From positions 1 through 64,000 of the forward strand of contig CAYLYE010000005.1 of the NCBI GenBank assembly GCA_964387325.1: a stretch of DNA of 64,000 bases, read 5' to 3'. The DNA is from CAZZBK01 sp964387325 (GTDB taxonomy: Bacteria; Planctomycetota; Planctomycetia; Pirellulales; PNKZ01). Made by a program: the position numbers and the translations under genes. Below, one piece after another: positions 59,298 to 64,000 of this stretch (its first letter is position 1; every line of letters starts with the position of its first letter). The notes under the pieces are model-generated. The model did not search any database and was not told the origin of the DNA. It saw only the letters and a list, made by a program, of their open reading frames with translations.

Positions 59298-60602
59298 ATG
59301 AATGGGTTGCGTGCGGTCGTCGGTTTACTCGTCAGCATGGGACTGGCCGGGGTCGTCGCGGCGGCCGAGCCGGCGGCCTGGATCGACGCGGAACTCCCCA
59401 AGGTGCTTGAACTCTACCAGCATTTGCACGCCCATCCAGAAGTCTCGTTTGCCGAGAAAGAAACGGCCGCCCGTATTGCCCAGGAGCTACGTGAGCTGGG
59501 GTGCGATGTGACCAGCGGGGTCGGTGGACACGGCGTGGTCGCTTTACTCGTCAATGGTGACGGCCCGCGGCTGATGATTCGTACCGACCTCGATGCCCTG
59601 CCTGTGACCGAGCAGACCGGCTTGGTGTATGCCTCGAAGCAGAAGACCACGGCGGCCGACGGTAACGAGAGCGGCGTGATGCACGCCTGCGGACATGATA
59701 TTCATATGTCAAACATGATCGGTACGGCTCGCTACTTGGCGGCGAACAAAGATCGCTGGCGCGGCACGGTGATGTTCATCGGTCAACCGGCCGAGGAGAA
59801 AGGGGGCGGCGCGCAGGCCATGCTCGCCGATGGGCTTTTTAAGCGGTTCAAGAAACCCGATCTAGCGTTGGCCTTGCACTGCGACAGCACATTGCCCACG
59901 GGCAAAATTGGCTTCCGCGCCGGCTACGCGCTGGCCAACGTCGACAGTGTCGATATCACGCTCCAAGGCAAAGGGGGACACGGTGCTTATCCGCACACGA
60001 CGATCGATCCGATCGTGATGGCCGCGCATCTGATTCTCGATTTACAGACGATTGTCAGCCGTGAGATCAAGCCGACCGAACCGGCCGTTGTCACCGTGGG
60101 CTCGATTCATGCCGGTACGAAGCACAACATCATCGGTGAGCGTTGTCACCTGCAATTGACCGTGCGGAGCTACAGTCCTCAGGTGCGTAAGCAACTGCAA
60201 GCCGCAATTGAACGCAAGGCGAAGGCTGTGGCCGCCAGTCACAATGCGCCGGAGCCGAAGGTCGAGTTCTCCGATGGTACGCCGGCGATGTTCAACGATG
60301 AGGCGCTCGTGGCCCGCGTGGTGCCCACGTTTCGCCGCGTGCTCGGCGAGGCGAACGTCGAGCCGGCCGAGCCATCGATGGGGGGCGAAGACTTTAGCGA
60401 GTACGGCTTGGCGGGTGTGCCGATCTTCATGTACTGGGTCGGGACGGTCGAGCCGCAGCGACTCGCCGGCTATCGCCGCGTGGGTCAGATGCCCCCCTCG
60501 TTGCACTCGCCGGTTTACTATCCTGACGCCGAGGCGACCCTGCGGACTGGCATGCTGACGATGATCTCAGCGACGCTGGATCTGCTGAAAGCCCAGCCAT
60601 GA
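59298..60602 (+). CDS. secreted M20-family amidohydrolase
   Basis: The 434-residue protein has a signal peptide (LRAVVGLLVSMGLAGVVAAA) and an M20D peptidase/amidohydrolase domain: LYQHLHAHPEVSFAEKETAA, LMIRTDLDALPVTEQTGL (metal Asp), HACGHDIHMSNMIGTARYL (metal His), FIGQPAEEKGGGAQAMLADG (catalytic Glu), then the lid domain and GGEDFSEYGLAGVPIFMYWV. Relatives hydrolyse N-acyl amino acids or IAA-amino acid conjugates using two metal ions. The ATG at 59298 has AAGGTG seven bases upstream. It overlaps the next small gene by four bases (ATGA at 60599). Confidence 0.93.
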   Translation: MNGLRAVVGLLVSMGLAGVVAAAEPAAWIDAELPKVLELYQHLHAHPEVSFAEKETAARIAQELRELGCDVTSGVGGHGVVALLVNGDGPRLMIRTDLDALPVTEQTGLVYASKQKTTAADGNESGVMHACGHDIHMSNMIGTARYLAANKDRWRGTVMFIGQPAEEKGGGAQAMLADGLFKRFKKPDLALALHCDSTLPTGKIGFRAGYALANVDSVDITLQGKGGHGAYPHTTIDPIVMAAHLILDLQTIVSREIKPTEPAVVTVGSIHAGTKHNIIGERCHLQLTVRSYSPQVRKQLQAAIERKAKAVAASHNAPEPKVEFSDGTPAMFNDEALVARVVPTFRRVLGEANVEPAEPSMGGEDFSEYGLAGVPIFMYWVGTVEPQRLAGYRRVGQMPPSLHSPVYYPDAEATLRTGMLTMISATLDLLKAQP

Positions 60603-60976
60603 GTGGTCGGAGCTGGTTGTTGCTCTTCGCGGGTCACGTGGTCGTCATGGCCTTGGTCTGGGGCCCACTCTATGCGGTGCGCGGCCATGTGATCGACACC
60701 TTCGCCACGCCGGCCGCCGTCGAGGCCTGGCAACAATGGAAGACCCGCACCGAAGCATTGGCCGAGCGGCCTGGCCCGGTTCAGCGACGAACCGTTCAGG
60801 TCAACGAGCCGCCGTTGCTGTTGATCTTTCGCGACCACTTTCGCGCGGTGCTGCTGGTGAGCGCCGCCATCGGCAGCTTTGCTTACTATTTTGGGGCGAT
60901 GCTCGTTCGCGGGTACCGTCGGGCTCAAAAGTCGACGACGGATCGAGCGATTCGCTCGCGGTCCCCGGTGGTCTGA
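60599..60976 (+). CDS. small membrane protein (125 residues), unknown
   Basis: Two hydrophobic helices (LLLFAGHVVVMALVWGPLYA and VLLVSAAIGSFAYYFGAMLV) flank a polar central loop of about 60 residues; the C-terminus is basic and Arg-rich. The ATG overlaps the TGA of the amidohydrolase gene, so its translation is coupled and it may work with that enzyme. I do not recognise the family. A Lys/Arg-rich C-terminal tail suggests both termini are cytoplasmic. Confidence 0.75.
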   Translation: MSGRSWLLLFAGHVVVMALVWGPLYAVRGHVIDTFATPAAVEAWQQWKTRTEALAERPGPVQRRTVQVNEPPLLLIFRDHFRAVLLVSAAIGSFAYYFGAMLVRGYRRAQKSTTDRAIRSRSPVV

Positions 60977-61347
60977 CACGGCTTGCTGCTAGCAGAACCG
61001 CGAAAAATCCATGATTTTTCCCGACTACCCTCTTTAACACGCCTTCCGCTCGCGGTATTATCTAAACGCTTATCGCAGCCAAAAGAGGGGAAGCTCTTCG
61101 CAAGTTAGCAGCTGAGGAATGTGTTCTGCATTCCTGCGAAGACCAGCCCTCGACGATCTTATCTTTTCGCAAATTCTTGTTTTGGGCGTCATGGTGCGCA
61201 CTCAAGCCATGTACGGGAACAATTCCCGCGGCATGTCGACTATTGCATGGTCGCATGCTCCGCGCGGGCATGGTTTGTCGTGTCATCCTGTTCATCCACT
61301 GAGCTTTAACGACCCTGCATTCATCCTCACGGGGCTACTACCGGAGA
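60977..61347. other. regulatory spacer before the second ArsR gene
   Basis: No gene is supported. Several palindromes stand out: CTGCTAGCAG (60986-60995), GAAAAATC-CAT-GATTTTTC (61002-61009 with 61013-61020), and CGGGAA-CAA-TTCCCG (61214-61228). The second could stop transcription of the upstream genes or be an operator; the third is a plausible binding site for the ArsR regulator downstream. A TATTATCT at about 61058-61065 may be a -10 element. Confidence 0.4.
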
Positions 61348-61779
61348 ATGACCATGATCCGAACACAAGCAGCCGTGCTCGATGCTCAAGAGGACCCCGT
61401 GGCTAACAACTCCGATCCGCAACTGCATCTGCCCAACGATTCGATCCGTGACATGGTCACGGTGCTCAAGCTGCTCAGCGACGAAACGCGGCTGCGCATT
61501 CTGTTCTACCTCATGCAGCGAAAGGAATTGCACGTGCGGGCGTTGTGCGGTTTGCTCTCGCAGAGCCAACCCGCGGTGAGCCATCATTTGGCATTGCTGC
61601 GCAACGCGACACTCATCGCCCCGCGACGTGATGGTAAACACAATTACTATCGAATTTTGCCGGACCGGTTTCAGCAGTTCATTGACCTGTTATTTGCCCA
61701 TTCGCCGGGGCAACCGACGATCCGGTTCGAGGACTATCTCCGCTCGCACTTGGACGGCAACGGTCAGTCCGCGGGTTAA
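61348..61779 (+). CDS. ArsR-family transcriptional regulator
   Basis: This 143-residue winged-helix protein contains MVTVLKLLSDETRLRILFYL, the helix-turn-helix RALCGLLSQSQPAVSHHLAL and the wing APRRDGKHNYYRILPDRF. There is a single Cys and no metal-site motif, so the signal is unknown. A variable 40-residue N-terminus precedes the domain; an internal ATG at 61354 is an alternative start. Its stop overlaps that of the convergent TPR-glycosyltransferase gene by four bases. The short palindromes upstream suggest autoregulation. Confidence 0.87.
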   Translation: MTMIRTQAAVLDAQEDPVANNSDPQLHLPNDSIRDMVTVLKLLSDETRLRILFYLMQRKELHVRALCGLLSQSQPAVSHHLALLRNATLIAPRRDGKHNYYRILPDRFQQFIDLLFAHSPGQPTIRFEDYLRSHLDGNGQSAG

Positions 61780-63434
61780 CATTCGATGTCGAGCGGAAAC
61801 CGCTCCAATCGCGGAATGTCGAAACCGTACTTGTTTAGCAGCGCGTGCCGGGCGTGCGTAAAGGCATTGTTCCCGCTCTTGTGCGTGATGGTCTCGACCC
61901 AAATCGGAATCTCGTTCGTCCACTGATTGGTGAAGGTCGTGCTCGGCCAGCGATGCAGCTTTAACTGTTTGCGGCGTTCAAGGGTCACCGCCGAACAGTA
62001 CAGCGCCGCTTGATCGAGCAGCCAGGTGGGCGACGGACCGAATAGATTTTGCACGATCATCGCCTCGACATGCGCGGCGAATCGACCGGCCTCGCTCGTG
62101 CTTTGCAACGACACCAACGCCGCCGAAAAGCGATTGGCAAACATGTTGAACGGAAACGACACCAACGCCACGTCGCTCGATGCGCTCTGGTTCAATAATC
62201 CGTTCAGGTCGCTGCGCACCAGCATATCAGCGTCCGTTACCACAATCGCTCGACGTGTCCGGCGACGCAACTCGGACGCCACACAGTATCGAACGCACGC
62301 ATAGTAGACACGCTGCAACATCCGCCGCCGTTCGTCGCCGTATTCGAAACTGAATGTCATCCGCCGCGAAGAACAAATCGCCCGCAGTCGCTCGCAGTCG
62401 CTCAGCGTATCCGCGACGGGGTCAACCACATGGATGTGAATATCGAGCCCAGGTGAAGTCTCGTGCAGACTGAGGATTTGCGCGATGCTGTAGCGATGAA
62501 AATACTTGGCATCGCCACAGCACAGTACGACCGGCGGGCCATCAATGGCAACCTGTTCGAGACCGTCCGTCTCAACGCGGTTGCGATACGCGGGCAATTC
62601 CGACTCGGATAGCTCGAGCGTATCAAACCGGAAAATCGATACCTCGGTATGGCAATGTTTTTCAAACAATGCCTCGCTGAGCAGCAGATAGCCATGCATT
62701 CGCTGTGGAATCGACAGCCGGGCAAATCGTTCCGCGGCGTCAAGTTCGGCCACCTGGGCGCTGAGCCGCGACATCCAAAACACGGCCGCCTGGGCTAAGT
62801 CGGCCGATAGACCGTTGGGCAATAACGACCCGATGATATGCCGTGCCAGGCGCACCTCGGCGTCGTCCGGATGACGATCGATCAGCCAGCCTTCGACGAC
62901 CAACAGCAGGCCATCGTTGGTGAGCCCCTGGATCATGGCCAAGTCGATCAGCCAAGTTCGTTTGTCATCGACCGACAAGCCGCGCATGAGCTGCCCCAAT
63001 TGCACATAGGCATCGCGAAGCGTGGGCATCGCGCGTAGCGCCGCCAGCAACTCGCTCTTGGCCGACGCAATCTCCCCGGTATCAGCCAGGATCATGGCGC
63101 GGGCGACGCGAATGGCGACATCGTCGATATGGTTAGCTTGAGCGTGCGCGAGCAACTGGTGGGCGCGGTCGTACTGCCGCAAGCGTCGAAAGAGTTGGGC
63201 TGAGTTGAGCAAATAGTCGACGTTGTCCCTTTCCAACTCGACGGCGCGCGTGAGCGCATCGCGTGCCGATTCAAGGTCGTCGAGCCTCAGTGCGACGACC
63301 CCCAGGGCATTCCAGGCGAGCGCGCTACGCGGATCGAGCCGGGCCCCCTGCGTGAAATGCTCGCGCGCCTCGGCGAGACGCTCCCCCTCGAAGGCCGACA
63401 CACCCGCCAGATACCAAGCGTCGTTCTGGTTCAT
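61776..63434 (-). CDS. TPR protein with glycosyltransferase-like domain
   Basis: The 552-residue protein has N-terminal TPR units (residues 1-150; AREHFTQGARLDPRSALAWN, ARDALTRAVELERDNVDYLL) and a C-terminal half resembling GT-A glycosyltransferases, with VVLCCGDAKYFHRYSIAQIL, LDIHIHVVDPVADTL, the DxD-type motif VVTDADMLVRSDLNGLLN and LLDQAALYCSAV. This order is like bacterial TPR-fused sugar transferases that act on proteins or envelope glycans. The ATG at 63434 has GAGGG five bases upstream. It follows the BFD-like gene by 44 bases on the same strand. Acceptor and donor are unknown. Confidence 0.78.
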   Translation of the reverse strand: MNQNDAWYLAGVSAFEGERLAEAREHFTQGARLDPRSALAWNALGVVALRLDDLESARDALTRAVELERDNVDYLLNSAQLFRRLRQYDRAHQLLAHAQANHIDDVAIRVARAMILADTGEIASAKSELLAALRAMPTLRDAYVQLGQLMRGLSVDDKRTWLIDLAMIQGLTNDGLLLVVEGWLIDRHPDDAEVRLARHIIGSLLPNGLSADLAQAAVFWMSRLSAQVAELDAAERFARLSIPQRMHGYLLLSEALFEKHCHTEVSIFRFDTLELSESELPAYRNRVETDGLEQVAIDGPPVVLCCGDAKYFHRYSIAQILSLHETSPGLDIHIHVVDPVADTLSDCERLRAICSSRRMTFSFEYGDERRRMLQRVYYACVRYCVASELRRRTRRAIVVTDADMLVRSDLNGLLNQSASSDVALVSFPFNMFANRFSAALVSLQSTSEAGRFAAHVEAMIVQNLFGPSPTWLLDQAALYCSAVTLERRKQLKLHRWPSTTFTNQWTNEIPIWVETITHKSGNNAFTHARHALLNKYGFDIPRLERFPLDIEC

Positions 63435-63478
63435 AACTGCCCTCGTCGTTTTCGTCTCATTTGCCCAAGCGGATCGAG

Positions 63479-63781
63479 TTACGGGATGTCATCCACCGGC
63501 GTTGCGCCCGGCGGGGGTGTGCCTCCGCCGCGGCGAATGTAACCGGCACGGTTGTGAGCGTATTCGGCTCGATCGGGCTCGGGCGTTGGTTCGACCACGG
63601 CGCCTTGATCACGTTGCGCGAACAGCCGTTGCAGATACGTTCGACACCAGCCACAGCCGGTCCCTGCGCCAAAACACTCGCTCAACTGACTAGCATGCCG
63701 CGGCTTCTCGACGCGCAAAAAGTTGATGACCTTTCGCTTCGTCACATGAAAGCAGAGGCAGATTTCGTCGTCGAGTTCCAT
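63479..63781 (-). CDS. BFD-like [2Fe-2S] protein
   Basis: The 100-residue protein has the four-cysteine pattern of the bacterioferritin-associated ferredoxin domain: CLCFHVTKRKVINFL with Cys-x-Cys, and GAGTGCGWCRTYLQRLF with Cys-x2-Cys. The C-terminal 35 residues are Pro/Gly-rich and disordered. Bfd releases iron from bacterioferritin by electron transfer; BFD-like domains also occur in other redox partners, and no bfr gene is nearby. Its ATG lies three bases after the stop of the ThDP-enzyme gene, so the two are co-transcribed. Confidence 0.83.
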   Translation of the reverse strand: MELDDEICLCFHVTKRKVINFLRVEKPRHASQLSECFGAGTGCGWCRTYLQRLFAQRDQGAVVEPTPEPDRAEYAHNRAGYIRRGGGTPPPGATPVDDIP

Positions 63782-63784
63782 GTG

Positions 63785-64000
63785 TTATCCGTATTGCAAT
63801 CGCGTGGGCGCCGCGCGTTGTATGGGGACGTCGAACAGCATCGGCCGATCGCCTCGCAACGAAGCGCTCACGCGCTCGGCCAATTCATCGGGCTCAGTGA
63901 CACGCTGAGCTTCAACCCCCAACGAGCGCGCCAGTGACACCAGATCCACCTCGGGACCAACCAGGTCGAGCCCCAAGAATTCGCCCCGTTTGGCCGACGG
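63785..64000 (-). CDS. thiamine diphosphate-dependent enzyme, C-terminal fragment
   Basis: The reverse frame runs off the window edge and gives the last 71 residues of the protein: GLDLVGPEVDLVSLARSLGV, QRVTEPDELAERV and RPMLFDVPIQ. This is the end of the pyrophosphate-binding domain of acetolactate synthase-like or benzoylformate decarboxylase-like ThDP enzymes. The start lies outside the window. The BFD-like gene follows after three bases. Which ThDP enzyme it is cannot be decided from the tail. Confidence 0.7.
   Translation of the reverse strand, partial: PSAKRGEFLGLDLVGPEVDLVSLARSLGVEAQRVTEPDELAERVSASLRGDRPMLFDVPIQRAAPTRLQYG

Noticed and set aside
1..64000. tRNA, rRNA or riboswitch
   Set aside because: Scanning by eye for T-loop, acceptor and conserved riboswitch cores found nothing I could support; a covariance-model search would be decisive.

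Overview
The window reads as a chromosome segment of a planctomycete, most likely close to Pirellulales. The evidence is the set of lineage-typical families: three DUF1501 proteins (one cut by the window edge), a PSCyt1/DUF1549/DUF1553 cytochrome-type protein paired with DUF1501, a C-terminal planctomycete-type cytochrome c domain fused to a beta-propeller dehydrogenase, and an EF-G of the mitochondrial-EFG1-like kind. Most of the DNA is GC-rich with frequent GTG/TTG starts. lpxB and a TolC/HlyD pair imply a lipid A-containing outer membrane. I found no tRNA, rRNA, CRISPR array or intact transposase.

Layout. 1-6 kb: the tail of one DUF1501 gene, a WD40 protein, then a reverse-strand PSCyt1-DUF1501 operon. 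6.3-12.6 kb: an ArsR-type repressor with a palindromic operator, followed by an ABC exporter, HlyD and TolC set resembling type I secretion; the ABC nucleotide-binding domain has lost all its ATPase motifs. 12.6-18.1 kb: a 1342-residue orphan protein containing a 10-N assembly gap, and a secreted PQQ-like propeller protein, followed by a 135-bp palindromic repeat. 18.3-25 kb: purH, trpC, an amidase, a B12-binding radical SAM protein and a membrane glycosyltransferase. 25-34.7 kb: sugar and envelope metabolism (Gfo/Idh oxidoreductase, NagA-like deacetylase, nucleoside phosphorylase, GlmM, a second phosphohexomutase, LpxB, an M50 protease, an SGNH-like protein).

34.7-41.7 kb: a 19-residue Lys/Ala micropeptide with a strong terminator, a single-PAS protein, an EamA transporter, two planctomycete-type hypotheticals, a four-domain ribosomal protein S1 and a DUF1501 protein carrying an in-frame palindromic insertion. 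41.7-44.3 kb: an AT-richer accessory cassette bounded by 27-bp inverted repeats. It carries a DUF6338-like membrane protein, two small proteins with near-identical poly-proline tails, and a DUF6602-like protein with PD-(D/E)XK nuclease motifs. This is the best candidate in the window for an undescribed system, perhaps genome defence; that role is inference only. 44.6-64 kb: argH, a secreted HEAT/receiver-like protein, a sigma-54 activator, a triheme propeller dehydrogenase, an orphan GspF-like protein, fusA, a TPR protein, fumC, an M20 amidohydrolase, a second ArsR regulator, a TPR-glycosyltransferase protein, a BFD-like ferredoxin and the tail of a ThDP enzyme.

Starts were often moved inward from the longest open frame using Shine-Dalgarno spacing, signal peptides and family N-termini. 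Family names come from recognising motifs, not from a database search.
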